A DNA stretch of 64,000 bases, taken from Olsenella uli. GTDB lineage: Bacteria > Actinomycetota > Coriobacteriia > Coriobacteriales > Atopobiaceae. The notes below the pieces were generated by a model. It made no database searches and was not told the origin of the DNA. It worked only from the letters and a program-made list of their open reading frames with translations. A program made the position numbers and the translations under genes. The stretch lies in contig NZ_JACJKN010000005.1 in the NCBI RefSeq assembly GCF_016900775.1, forward strand, positions 78,894-142,893. The letters run 5' to 3'. Below, one piece after another: positions 55,535 through 64,000 of the stretch. Each line of letters opens with the position of its first letter. Position 1 is the stretch's first letter.

Positions 55535-55592
55535 CGCCGCCCTTCTCGGCCCACCGTCCTTCTCGGCCCCGTCGCCCTTCTCGGCCCCACGC
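55520..55592. repeat. Four closely spaced CCTTCTCG[C/G]CCC units
   Basis: CCTTCTCG followed by CCCC or GCCC occurs four times at about 17-19-nt intervals directly after thrB, the first being the right arm of the hairpin. Variants CTTCTCGGCC differ from the 9-mer by one base. Confidence 0.65.
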
Positions 55593-55605
55593 ACAAACCC
55601 CACCC

Positions 55606-55664
55606 GATTGGGTGGCATCCTTGATGCCCCACATACCTTCGCATCAAGAATGCCACCCAGTTGC
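55606..55664. repeat. Palindromic repeat family C
   Basis: GATTGGGTGGCATCCTTGAT ... GCATCAAGAATGCCACCC followed by AGTTGC; about 59 bp. Confidence 0.85.
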
Positions 55665-55720
55665 CGCAGAAACCCGGCGCTTCCGCATGCCTTGGGGTCG
55701 TCACGGCGGCAGCGGAATCT

Positions 55721-55750
55721 CCGAACATAAAACATGCCACCCAGTCGCAG
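55721..55750. repeat. Half copy of repeat family C
   Basis: ACATAAAACATGCCACCC then AGTCGC: a right arm only, about 100 nt before the end of the nuclease-like gene. Confidence 0.6.
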
Positions 55751-55850
55751 CCGTCTTCTTCCAAATGGGGGCAACCCTAGGGCTCGGAATGGCCGAGACA
55801 CCCAATCAGGGCCGTTTTCTGACAGCCCACACAGCCCCATGCCCTGGGGC

Positions 55851-56927
55851 TCAGGCCTCGCCCTCAAGGTCGGCGAGCAGCTTGTTCCTAAAGCGGAGCT
55901 GCCGCGTCCGAAGCGCGACGTCCGGCGGTCGCCAGCGCACGCCCAGCCCGAGCGCGAGCGACTTGGCGACCTCCTCGACGAGGTCCTGCCTCGACAGCAT
56001 TGCTCGGTTCATCTGCACGACGCGTCTGCCGTCCGCCCCGAGAACGTTGCCCTTGCGCAGGTCATACATGGCGCGCGTCCTCAGCTTGTGCTGCGAGCCC
56101 TGATACTCGAACACGGTGTCGCGCCCCGGCCACCCGATGTCGCACACGAACGAGTCAAGCCCAAAGAGCCGCGCGGAGGCGGAGCTCAGCCGGACGACCT
56201 CGTTGAGCCGGCCCGCGGGGAGCCCAAACCCGCCCATTCGCCGCCGACCGAAGAGGACCATGGAGACGACCGCCTCCTCCGGCGACGCGGCTCCGTCAAG
56301 GACGCGGCCCACGGCCTTGCGCGCCTGCGCCATCCCGGGAGGAAGCCCCTCCCTGCGCTCCTTCCGCAGGCGCTCGAGCCGGTCAAGGTAGGAGCCGATC
56401 GCAGACGTGGACGTGCACGCCGGGCAGTTGACGAAGCCGCTCCCATCGTTGTCGCGCGCATAGTACCCGCAGAGCTCGTGACCGTAGACGACGAGCTCGT
56501 CGTCATCGAGAACTCGCGCCATCTGGAGAAAGGCAAGCTCTGGGGAGGGAACCATCAGCCCCTCGACGTCAGCCGCCATGCGAAACGACCCGATGGGATA
56601 GCTCCCCGTCATGAGATGCGGGACGGACCCGCGGGCAACGTGCCTGCCCGCCTGCCGAGAGACGCAGACGTGAACGCGGGGCCCGAACTCCGGGACGCGC
56701 ACGAGAAGGTCGGCCACCCTTGGCGCCCGCACGCGCGCGGGGACGGAGGTCGCCCTCGTCCTCGAGGGCGCCGAGGCCAGGTCTATGCCCCTGCCCTCGT
56801 CAAAGAGGATGCGCACGAGCAGGGGCGGACGACCGTCGAGGGGAGCGTTGTCACGGGCCACCGCACGGCCGACCCTCCTCCAGTAGTCCCGCGCGCTCTC
56901 GAACCCTATGCAGATGCGTTCTTCCAT
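55851..56927 (-). CDS. Nuclease-like protein with AbiEi-like N-terminal region
   Basis: A 358-residue protein, not firmly recognised. The C-terminal third has VCDIGWPGRDTVFEYQGSQH, recalling the D...E-Y-x-G-x-x-H core of PD-(D/E)xK enzymes such as DUF559/Vsr-like nucleases. The middle part (VPSPELAFLQMARVLDDDEL, HELCGYY) resembles the type IV AbiEi-like family common in Coriobacteriia. ATG at 56927 follows GGGAGGGG. It lies between two half copies of repeat family C. A defence or DNA-processing role is possible but unproven. Confidence 0.5.
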   Translation of the reverse strand: MEERICIGFESARDYWRRVGRAVARDNAPLDGRPPLLVRILFDEGRGIDLASAPSRTRATSVPARVRAPRVADLLVRVPEFGPRVHVCVSRQAGRHVARGSVPHLMTGSYPIGSFRMAADVEGLMVPSPELAFLQMARVLDDDELVVYGHELCGYYARDNDGSGFVNCPACTSTSAIGSYLDRLERLRKERREGLPPGMAQARKAVGRVLDGAASPEEAVVSMVLFGRRRMGGFGLPAGRLNEVVRLSSASARLFGLDSFVCDIGWPGRDTVFEYQGSQHKLRTRAMYDLRKGNVLGADGRRVVQMNRAMLSRQDLVEEVAKSLALGLGVRWRPPDVALRTRQLRFRNKLLADLEGEA

Positions 56928-57238
56928 CCCGTCCCCTCCCTCAGGTGTTCGGAGCGTACCCCCATGGCGCCACGCTCGCCGAGGGGGCGTCCCGTCAGCA
57001 TTCGGTACGCTGCGGGGAAGCTGGAAAACGCCTGATGAGAAGGGGTAGATTTGAGATTGGGGGGACGATTTGCCGCTGTTGGTGCGCCATGCGGCCCGAG
57101 CTTCACACAATCCGCACGACTCACGCCGCAGGGCGCTTCGAGAGGTCCCGCGGACGATGCGCCAAGAAGTGAGGACAATTGGGTATTTGACCTTTCCCGC
57201 GCCATGAGAGGTCCTTCTCGCCACTCAAACACGTGACC
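56928..57238. other. Intergenic DNA, no gene recognised
   Basis: No convincing reading frame, RNA gene or promoter. One CTTCTCGCC 9-mer at about 57214. Confidence 0.5.
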
Positions 57239-57262
57239 GTTGGGTGGCATCTTTTATGTCAG
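57239..57262. repeat. Half copy of repeat family C
   Basis: GTTGGGTGGCATCTTTTATG then TCAGG, a left arm only, complementary to the half copy at 55721. Confidence 0.6.
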
Positions 57263-57318
57263 GAGGAGCGTCAGCCGAGCCCATCCGCCCAAAAGCCCAA
57301 AATCGCCAAGGCCATGCA

Positions 57319-57379
57319 GCGATTGGGTGGCAACCTTGATGCAAGAGCGCGCGAAGCATCAAGGTTGCCACCCAATCGC
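57319..57379. repeat. Palindromic repeat family C, perfect copy
   Basis: A 24-bp perfect stem beginning GCGATTGGGTGGCAACC and closing TTGATGC, loop of 13 nt, then the exact complement ending CACCCAATCGC. The best-preserved member of the family. Confidence 0.92.
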
Positions 57380-57420
57380 AGGTAGTTTATGCGGCAGGGG
57401 CGAGAAGAACCCGCGGCACG

Positions 57421-57455
57421 AAAAGGCGGCGGACCCGGGAGGGTGGTCCGCCGCC
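57421..57455 (-). terminator. Rho-independent terminator of liv operon
   Basis: On the minus strand GGCGGCGGACC / GGTCCGCCGCC (11-bp stem, 9-nt loop) followed by TTTT, 46 nt after the livF stop. Confidence 0.85.
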
Positions 57456-57500
57456 TGGGACGAGGGCGGCAACGCTCTGCCGCCCAGGTACGCGAGGTTG

Positions 57501-58208
57501 TCAGCCGCCGAGGTAGGCCTTTCGGACGTCGTCGTCCACGAGGAGCTCGGCGCCGGTGCCCGTCTTCTTGATCGTGCCTATCTCCAGGACGTAGGCGCGG
57601 TCGGCGATCTTGAGCGCCATGTTGGCGTTCTGCTCCACGAGCAGAATCGTGGTCCCGGCCTCGTTCAGCTGCTTCACGATCTCGAAGATCTCCTGCACGA
57701 GGATCGGCGCGAGGCCCATCGAGGGCTCGTCGAGCATGAGCAGGCGGGGCCTGCTCATGAGGGCGCGCCCCATGGCGAGCATCTGCTGCTCGCCGCCGGA
57801 GAGGGTGCCCGCCACCTGGCCGCGGCGCTCCTTCAGGCGCGGGAAGTGCGCGTAGACCTTCTCGAGCGTCTCGCGGTTCTCGGCGTCCGAGCGCGTGTAG
57901 CCGCCCATCTCCAGGTTCTCAGCAACGGTCATCTGCGTGAAGACGCGCCGGCCCTCGGGGCAGAGGGCAAGCCCGCGCTCCACGATCTTGTGGGCGCGCA
58001 GGCCCACGAGCGAGGAGCCCTCAAAGTCCACGGAGCCCGAGTCGGGCTTGATGAGGCCCGCCACGGTGTTGAGCGTGGTGGACTTGCCGGCCCCGTTGGC
58101 GCCGATGAGGGTCACGATCTCGCCCTCGTTGATGTCGAAGGAGATGCCGCGGACCGCCTTGATCGCGCCGTAGGAGACGTGCAGGTCCTTGACGGAGAGA
58201 AGAGCCAT
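57501..58208 (-). CDS. livF: Branched-chain amino-acid ABC transporter ATPase LivF
   Basis: A 235-residue ATPase with Walker A GANGAGKST, signature LSGGEQQM, Walker B LLMLDEPSMGLAP and LLVEQNAN, all typical of LivF. Energises import with LivG. Last gene of the livKHMGF operon; starts directly after livG. Confidence 0.95.
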   Translation of the reverse strand: MALLSVKDLHVSYGAIKAVRGISFDINEGEIVTLIGANGAGKSTTLNTVAGLIKPDSGSVDFEGSSLVGLRAHKIVERGLALCPEGRRVFTQMTVAENLEMGGYTRSDAENRETLEKVYAHFPRLKERRGQVAGTLSGGEQQMLAMGRALMSRPRLLMLDEPSMGLAPILVQEIFEIVKQLNEAGTTILLVEQNANMALKIADRAYVLEIGTIKKTGTGAELLVDDDVRKAYLGG

Positions 58209-59049
<841 letters not shown>

Positions 59050-59063
<14 letters not shown>

Positions 59064-60201
59064 CGGCGCTCACCTCCTTTCCGTCGGCGGCGTCCGCGGG
59101 CGCGGCCTTCTTCCTCCACGGGAAGTCGCGGTTCATGACGCGCTCGATCACGTGGGAGAGCGAGAAGTCATAGGAGCCGAGCAGGCCCTGCGGGCGAAAG
59201 ATCATCACGAGGACGAGCACCACGGCATAGGCGATCATGCGGTACTCGGAGAAGGCGCGCAGCGCCTCGGGCAGAATCGTGAGCACGGTGGCGGAGAGTG
59301 CGGAGCCCAGCATGGAGCCCATGCCGCCGAGCACCACCATGACGAGGATCTCGATGGACTTCATGAAGCCGAAGTAGGCCGGCTGCAGGACGCCCACACA
59401 CCCGGCGTAGAGGCCGCCCGCCACGCCCGCGAAGAACGCGGACACCACGAAGGCGAGGGTCTTGTAGTAGGTGGTGTTGACGCCCGTGGCCTCGGCCGCG
59501 ATCTCGTTGTCGCGGATCGCGAGGATCGCCCGGCCGTGGCGCGACTTCATCATCGTGTGGATGAGGAAGCACACCACCGCCACGCAACCAAAGACGAGCA
59601 GGAAGCTCGAGTAGCCCGGGATGCCGGTGAAGCCGGCCGCGCCGCCCGTGAGCTCGAAGCCGAGCACGCTGTCGATGTTGAGCATCACCACGCGGATGAT
59701 CTCGGCGAAGGCGAGCGTGATGATGGCGAGGTAGTCGCCCTTGAGGCGCAGGGCGGGTATGCCGATGATGATGCCGGCCACCGCGGCGCACAGGCCCCCC
59801 ACCACAAGGCCGCCCAGCGCCACGGCCACCGCGACGGGAGAGCCCGTGGCGAAGTCGCGCACGGCGATGCCGAGCACGTCGGCCATGCGCGTGACGAAGA
59901 TCGCGCACCCGTACGCGCCGACCGACATGAAGCCGGCGTGCCCGAGCGGGAGCTGCCCCAGGTAGCCCGTGGCGATGTTGAGCGAGACGGCGAGGATGAT
60001 GTAGATGCCCACCTGCTCGACCACCGTCGACTGGTAGCGGTTGATGGCGCCCCCGCTGATCAGGAGCTCGCCCACGACGAGAAGAACGAGCACGAGCGCG
60101 GCGTTGATGGCGTAGCGGACGGGCATGGGCAGGCTGCGGCGCGCGCCCGGCGCGGCCGGGGCGGGTCCCCCGGCCGAGATGATGGGCCGCCTCTCGGCCA
60201 T
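59050..60201 (-). CDS. livM: Branched-chain amino-acid ABC transporter permease LivM
   Basis: A 383-residue permease with about ten helices and the LivM landmarks GYLGQLPLGHAGFMSVGAYGCA, LRLKGDYLAIITLAFAEIIR, SRHGRAILAIRDNEIAAEATGVN and GGMGSMLGSALSATVLTILPE. ATG at 60201 is chosen for the AAGGA 7 nt upstream; GTG 60225 and ATG 60216 are alternatives. It partners LivH. Confidence 0.95.
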
Positions 60202-60228
60202 GGCCTCTTCCTTCATTGCGCGCACCCC

Positions 60229-61107
60229 CTAGACCTTCTCGTTCATCGTCCGGCCGAAGATGCCGGTCGGACGGACCACGAGGACGACGATGAGCAGCAG
60301 GAACACCACGGCGTCCTTCCAGACGGAGAGTCCCGCGAAGGTGACGAGCATCTCGGCGAAGCCCACGAGCAGGCCGCCCACCACGGCGCCCGGGATGGAG
60401 CCGATGCCGCCCAGCACGGCAGCCACGAAGGCCTTGGTGCCGAGCATCATGCCCATCGTGGGCGAGGCCTGGGCGTATGCCATGCAGTAGAGCACGGCGC
60501 CGATGCCGGCGAGGGCCGAACCCACGGCAAAGGTGAACGAGATCGTGGAGTTGACGTTGATGCCCATGAGCCGGGCCGCGCCCATGTCCTCGGAGACCGC
60601 GCGCATGGCCTTGCCGAGCTTGGTCTTCTGCACCACGAGGGTGAGGATGACCGTCGCGACGGCGGTCACGAGGACCGTCACCACGGCGGCGAAGGAGAGC
60701 GAGAGGTCGCCGAGGTGGAGGGTCTGGACCGAGGTGAACGACGGGACCACCTTGGCGTCGGCCCCAAAGACGAGCTGCGAGCCGTTCTCGAGGAAGTAGG
60801 ACACGCCGATGGCGGTGATGAGGATCGAGAGGCGGGGGGCGTTTCTCAGCGGTGCGTAGGCGACCTTGTCGATAAGGACTCCCACGAGCACGCATCCCGC
60901 GACGGACAGGATGATGGCGAGCACGGGGCTCAGCCCGAGCTGCGCCATGACGACCCAGGAGATGTACGCGCCGACCATGATGATGTCGCCGTGCGCGAAG
61001 TTGAGCAGCAGGATGATGCCGTACACCATCGTGTAGCCCAGCGCGACGAGCGCGTAGATGCTGCCGAGCTGCAGGCCGTTGAGCAGCTGTGACAGGAACA
61101 TGTCCAC
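60229..61107 (-). CDS. livH: Branched-chain amino-acid ABC transporter permease LivH
   Basis: A 292-residue permease: QLLNGLQLGSIYALVALGYTMVYGIILLLNFAHGD is the LivH N-terminus (typical GSIYALVALGYTMVYG), later GKAMRAVSEDMGAARLMGINV and AAVLGGIGSIPGAVVGGLLVG. GTG at 61107 follows GAGAGGAAG with 9-nt spacing. Confidence 0.95.
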   Translation of the reverse strand: MDMFLSQLLNGLQLGSIYALVALGYTMVYGIILLLNFAHGDIIMVGAYISWVVMAQLGLSPVLAIILSVAGCVLVGVLIDKVAYAPLRNAPRLSILITAIGVSYFLENGSQLVFGADAKVVPSFTSVQTLHLGDLSLSFAAVVTVLVTAVATVILTLVVQKTKLGKAMRAVSEDMGAARLMGINVNSTISFTFAVGSALAGIGAVLYCMAYAQASPTMGMMLGTKAFVAAVLGGIGSIPGAVVGGLLVGFAEMLVTFAGLSVWKDAVVFLLLIVVLVVRPTGIFGRTMNEKV

Positions 61108-61180
61108 GTCCGGGCACTTCCTCTCATGAAGACGGGCGGGGCGGCGCCCCGCGGGCCAGCAGATGCCGATAAGAACCATG

Positions 61181-61214
61181 AAAGGGGCACCGGGCGCGGA
61201 CGGCCCGATGCCCC
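61181..61214 (-). other. Intercistronic hairpin between livK and livH
   Basis: On the minus strand GGGGC-at-CGGGC / GCCCG-gt-GCCCC followed by TTTC. Probably a leaky terminator or stabiliser giving more binding protein than permease. Confidence 0.6.
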
Positions 61215-61237
61215 GGGACGATCGGTGGGGCTATCCC

Positions 61238-62437
61238 CTACACCCCGACGGTCTCGAAGATCTCCTCGGAGCCGTCCTCGGCGAAGGTGATGATGAGGGA
61301 GGACTTGACGGGGTCGCCGGTGCCCTCGTAGGAGATGGAGCCGGTCACGCCCTGGACGGTGCCCGACGCGATGCCGTCGATGACGGCCTGGAGGTACTCG
61401 TCGGTCCCGGCCTCGAGCCCGGCCTCCTCGGCGGCCTTGATGCCGTTGGCGAGGACCATGGCGGCGTCGTAGCCGAGCGCGCAGAAGTTCGTGGGGGCCT
61501 CGCCGTAGGCCTCCTGGTAGGCGGAGATGAACTCCTGGACGGACTCGCCGCTGTTGGAGCCCGTGAAGGCGCAGCAGTAGTAGCAGTCGTGCAGGTCGGC
61601 CGCGGCGGCGTAGTTCTCGGAGCCGCCGAAGATGCCGGACCAGCCGTCGGCGCCGAGGAAGACCTTGTCATAGCCCTGCTGGCGGGCCTGGGTCACGATC
61701 TTGCCGTCGTCCTGGTAGTAGTTGGGGACGAGGATGGCGTCGGGGTTGGTGCCCATGATGTTGGTGATCTGGGTGTTGAAGTCCACGTCGCCGTCCGAGT
61801 AGGACTGCTGCGTGGTGATGGTGATGCCCTTGGCCTGGCACTCCTCGCAGAAGGCGTTGTTCACGCCCTCGGAGTAGTCGTCGCCGGAGAGGTAGAGCGT
61901 GGCGATGCTCTTGTAGCCCTGCTCCTCGGCGAAGGCGGCCATGACGCGGCCCTGCTCCGGGTCGGTCACGCAGGCGCGGAAGAAGTTGCTGCCGTAGGTG
62001 ACCACGTCGGCCGCCGTGGCGGACGGGGTCACGCAGGGCATGTTGTCGTTGACGGAGGCCTGCGCCACGGCGACGGTCGGGATGGTGGTGACGTCGCCGA
62101 CGATGCCCACCACGCCGTCCTGGACGAGCTTGTTGTAGGCGTTGACGGCCTCGGTGGCGTCGCCCTTCTCGTCCTCCACGAGGTACTCGACGGTCTTGCC
62201 GTTGATGCCGCCGTCGGCGTTGAGCTGGTCGAAGTAGAGCTGAGCGCCGTTTTTGCACGCGAGGCCATAGGACGAGACGTCACCCGTGTGCGGGCCGAGG
62301 ATGCCCACCTTAATGCTCGACGCGCCGTCGCCGGAGGCGTCGCCGCCGCCGTTGCCGCCGCAGGCGGCAAGGCCGAGGGCCGCGAACACCGCCGCGGAGC
62401 CGCCGAGGAACTGCCGCCTGGAAATGTTCTCAAACAT
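61238..62437 (-). CDS. livK: Branched-chain amino-acid binding lipoprotein LivK-like
   Basis: A 399-residue periplasmic-binding-type lipoprotein. The N-terminus has a twin-arginine signal ISRRQFLGG, a hydrophobic stretch and lipobox LAAC. The mature part is the Leu/Ile/Val-binding fold: KVGILGPHTGDVSSYG, GGINGKTVEYLVEDEKGD, DGVVGIVGDVTT, and a late GYDAAMVLANG. First gene of the liv operon. ATG at 62437 follows GGGAGGAGA. Confidence 0.93.
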   Translation of the reverse strand: MFENISRRQFLGGSAAVFAALGLAACGGNGGGDASGDGASSIKVGILGPHTGDVSSYGLACKNGAQLYFDQLNADGGINGKTVEYLVEDEKGDATEAVNAYNKLVQDGVVGIVGDVTTIPTVAVAQASVNDNMPCVTPSATAADVVTYGSNFFRACVTDPEQGRVMAAFAEEQGYKSIATLYLSGDDYSEGVNNAFCEECQAKGITITTQQSYSDGDVDFNTQITNIMGTNPDAILVPNYYQDDGKIVTQARQQGYDKVFLGADGWSGIFGGSENYAAAADLHDCYYCCAFTGSNSGESVQEFISAYQEAYGEAPTNFCALGYDAAMVLANGIKAAEEAGLEAGTDEYLQAVIDGIASGTVQGVTGSISYEGTGDPVKSSLIITFAEDGSEEIFETVGV

Positions 62438-62583
62438 GTCTTTCTCCTCCCGTCGCTTCTTGCGTAAAGCGTGCAGCTACCGTACGCCCGCGCCCGGACG
62501 CACATAAGCGATGTGGAGGATTTGTTAACCGAGCTGTGATGCTGCTAACAGCGCCGAAACAATCGCCGCGCCTTCCTGACGAA

Positions 62584-62626
62584 CTCCCCCGGGGCCTTTG
62601 TCATGCTGACAAGGGTCCCGGGGGAG
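62584..62626. repeat. Palindromic repeat family D variant
   Basis: CTCCCCCGGGGCCTTTGTCA ... TGACAAGGGTCCCGGGGGAG around a short GC spacer; shares the TTTGTCA/TGACAA core with 51821-51863. Confidence 0.7.
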
Positions 62627-62641
62627 TCTGTCGGGTCGCCG

Positions 62642-63106
62642 TCAGCGTCGGCCCGAGGCGAGGCGGGAGACGCCCCAGGAGAGCAGGGCGCCCGCAAGAA
62701 GCCCGGCGAGGTCGATGCAGACGTCAACGGGGCTCCCGGAGCGGCCGGGGACGAGAAGCTGGATCGACTCGTCTATCACGGGCACGAGGGCGGCGAGGTA
62801 GCCGGCGGGCAGCGCGGGCGCGCCGGAACCCCGCCAGCGCGCGGCGAGAAGCCCGCGGACGAGGACGCCGAGGACCGCGTACTCGGAGAAGTGCGCGCAC
62901 TTGCGCACGACGAGCGACATGCCGTCCGCGTCCGTCACCCCGACGGCCTCGAAGAGCGGCCGCAGCAGGCCCACGACCGCCCCGCTCTCGAGCGATGACT
63001 GCGGCCCCTGGACGAGCGAGTGCCCCCAGATGAAGGCGACCCATACGACGAGCGCGACGGCCCACCTGACGAGGGGCCGCCGCGCCGAGTCGCCCCGTGC
63101 CCCCAT
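62642..63106 (-). CDS. VanZ-like membrane protein
   Basis: A 154-residue protein with about four helices and the VanZ landmarks VRKCAHFSEYAVLG, DESIQLLVPGRSGSPVDVCIDLAG. VanZ-family proteins are linked to low-level teicoplanin resistance or to unknown envelope functions. Its ATG (63106) overlaps the upstream stop as TGATG, so it is coupled to the truncated gene next to it. Confidence 0.88.
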   Translation of the reverse strand: MGARGDSARRPLVRWAVALVVWVAFIWGHSLVQGPQSSLESGAVVGLLRPLFEAVGVTDADGMSLVVRKCAHFSEYAVLGVLVRGLLAARWRGSGAPALPAGYLAALVPVIDESIQLLVPGRSGSPVDVCIDLAGLLAGALLSWGVSRLASGRR

Positions 63107-63981
63107 CACGCCTCCGCCGCGTCAGTGGACGCGAAGTGGCGCGGCGCGTGCGCCGGCCGCTCGGGCGACGGCGAGCCCGCGAGGTGCGCCGAGCGCTGCG
63201 TCCCGCCCTCCAGCACGCGCAGGAACCGGCGCGAGCTGCGGCGAACGGCCCGGGAGGAGTTCTTGGAGAACTCGTCCTTGATGAGGTAGTCCACGTAGGT
63301 CTCCGTGTCCACGACCTCGGGGTGGCCCGCCGGCGGGCGGAAGGGGATGAACGCCGTGTCGGGCTCGAGGTTGTCGGGCTCGTCGAGCGTGTCGGACCCG
63401 CCCACGGCATCGATGAACTCGATGGGGTCGCGTCGCGGGAGCTCGGCGGAGACCAGCTCGTCGAGCGAGCGCAGCGCCGCGGCCCAGTCGTCGTCCTCGG
63501 TGAGCTCCTCGACCGAGCGGCGCTCGGGGTACGCGCCCTCGTCGACGAAGGCCACGCGTCCGGAGATGCCCTTCCGGGAGGCCCCGGCGCGCAGAAGCGA
63601 GGCGTTGGGGTCGAAGGAGAGGCCCGCCTCAAGCTTGCGGTCCATCCCGGTGAAGTCGGCAGGGATGGCAAGGGGGTCGTCGGGGGCGATCGAGAAGGAC
63701 GAGGGGATGGCGTCCGCGCCGACGGAGGCCGTCCACCAGCTCGTCCCCACGTCGCCGACCGTGCCGTCCGCTCGCTCGATGACGGGGACGCCGGCCATCC
63801 TGCCCGCGTCCATGCGCGCCCTGAGCGTCGCCGCGACGCCCTCCGCGCGGCGCGCCATGCGCTCGCGGAAGGTGAGGCGGCTGACGTAGTTCTCGGCGAC
63901 GTCCTCGTAGTCGCGAGCGGCGTGGCTCGGGCCGCGACGCCCCAGGCCCGGCTCGGCGGCGGGCGCGGCGGGGGCCGGCGC
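63106..63981 (-). CDS. Hypothetical protein, 5' end truncated at contig edge
   Basis: The native frame runs from the contig edge (63981) to a TGA at 63106, about 291 residues, charged and without membrane helices. Recognisable segments such as RLTFRERMARRAEGVAATLR and DYLIKDEFSKNSSRAVRRSS do not suggest a family. The apparent initiating methionine (MYKRQ) comes from the adapter sequence and is not real. Coupled to the VanZ-like gene. Function unknown. Confidence 0.7.
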   Translation of the reverse strand, partial: APAPAAPAAEPGLGRRGPSHAARDYEDVAENYVSRLTFRERMARRAEGVAATLRARMDAGRMAGVPVIERADGTVGDVGTSWWTASVGADAIPSSFSIAPDDPLAIPADFTGMDRKLEAGLSFDPNASLLRAGASRKGISGRVAFVDEGAYPERRSVEELTEDDDWAAALRSLDELVSAELPRRDPIEFIDAVGGSDTLDEPDNLEPDTAFIPFRPPAGHPEVVDTETYVDYLIKDEFSKNSSRAVRRSSRRFLRVLEGGTQRSAHLAGSPSPERPAHAPRHFASTDAAEA

Positions 63982-64000
63982 CTGTCTCTTATACACATCT
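63982..64000. other. Untrimmed Nextera transposon mosaic-end adapter
   Basis: CTGTCTCTTATACACATCT is exactly the 19-bp Tn5/Nextera mosaic end used in Illumina library preparation. It is not genomic. Reading frames entering it begin with MCIRDR or MYKRQ, well-known artefact peptides. Confidence 0.98.

Noticed and set aside
63106..63996. Start codon giving MYKRQAPAPAAP... for the last gene
   Set aside because: The methionine and next residues are encoded by the sequencing adapter, not by the genome.

Overview
The window reads as a contig from a high-GC actinobacterium, most likely class Coriobacteriia (Olsenella/Atopobiaceae/Collinsella-like). This is inferred, not proven. The grounds are a GC content near 70% by eye, an anaerobic gene set (hydF, NADP-type gdhA, an FGly-type sulfatase, PTS enzyme I next to a PfkB sugar-phosphate kinase), Gram-positive-type Tat lipoproteins, and intergenic palindromes of the GGGGAC...GTCCCC type. 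The last 19 bases are an untrimmed Nextera mosaic end, so the right edge is a contig end and the gene there is truncated.

Layout. 1-6933 (minus): four type I ABC exporter half-transporters in two paralogous pairs, each pair joined by the same 11-nt start/stop overlap. 7162-11268: three GNAT acetyltransferases, an MFS exporter behind a leader peptide and intrinsic terminator, and a flavodoxin-like protein; a 128-bp direct repeat brackets the MFS-GNAT module. 11326-15194 (minus): another ABC exporter, then a LytTR response regulator/AgrC-type kinase pair. 15474-20567 (plus): a Tat-lipoprotein ABC importer operon (binding protein, two permeases, ATPase) ending in a PHP phosphoesterase. 20693-26193 (minus): a second PHP phosphatase and carAB with a leader terminator. 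26618-30737: PTS IIC/IID, a cytoplasmic sulfatase and a divergent GntR/HutC regulator, read as a sulfated-sugar locus. 30881-36584 (minus): hydF, a zinc-ribbon/transglutaminase membrane protein, gdhA. 36856-46118: tRNAs (Gly, Pro, Arg, Lys x2, His), a membrane protein, a diacylglycerol-kinase-like enzyme, a REP-associated tyrosine transposase (RAYT), ptsI-pfkB, NUDIX plus anchored nuclease, Fic plus a small EF-hand-like membrane protein, and a frameshifted small gene. 46473-48969: M42 peptidase and a proline-iminopeptidase-like hydrolase. 49383-55481: aspartate-family biosynthesis (asd, lysC, hom on minus; thrC-thrB on plus). 55851-56927: a nuclease-like protein. 57501-62437 (minus): a complete branched-chain amino-acid ABC importer livKHMGF. 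62642-63981: VanZ-like protein and a truncated unknown.

Two features run across the whole window. The first is a 9-mer, GGCGAGAAG / CTTCTCGCC, present about fifty times (eye count) in both orientations, in genes as well as intergenic DNA, and in inverted pairs that form hairpins after asd and thrB. This resembles the behaviour of DNA-uptake signal sequences. The second is a set of at least five families of short palindromic intergenic repeats; one family is present as an inverted pair exactly flanking the RAYT gene, which makes that transposase the natural candidate for spreading it.

Regulatory candidates visible in the sequence are a leader-peptide attenuator before the MFS exporter, an ATG-CTC-TAG minigene abutting a hairpin that hides the ribosome-binding site of the 11326-13041 exporter, a 22-bp-phased direct repeat upstream of the LytTR operon, an AT-rich palindrome upstream of the PTS genes, and a terminator in the carA leader.
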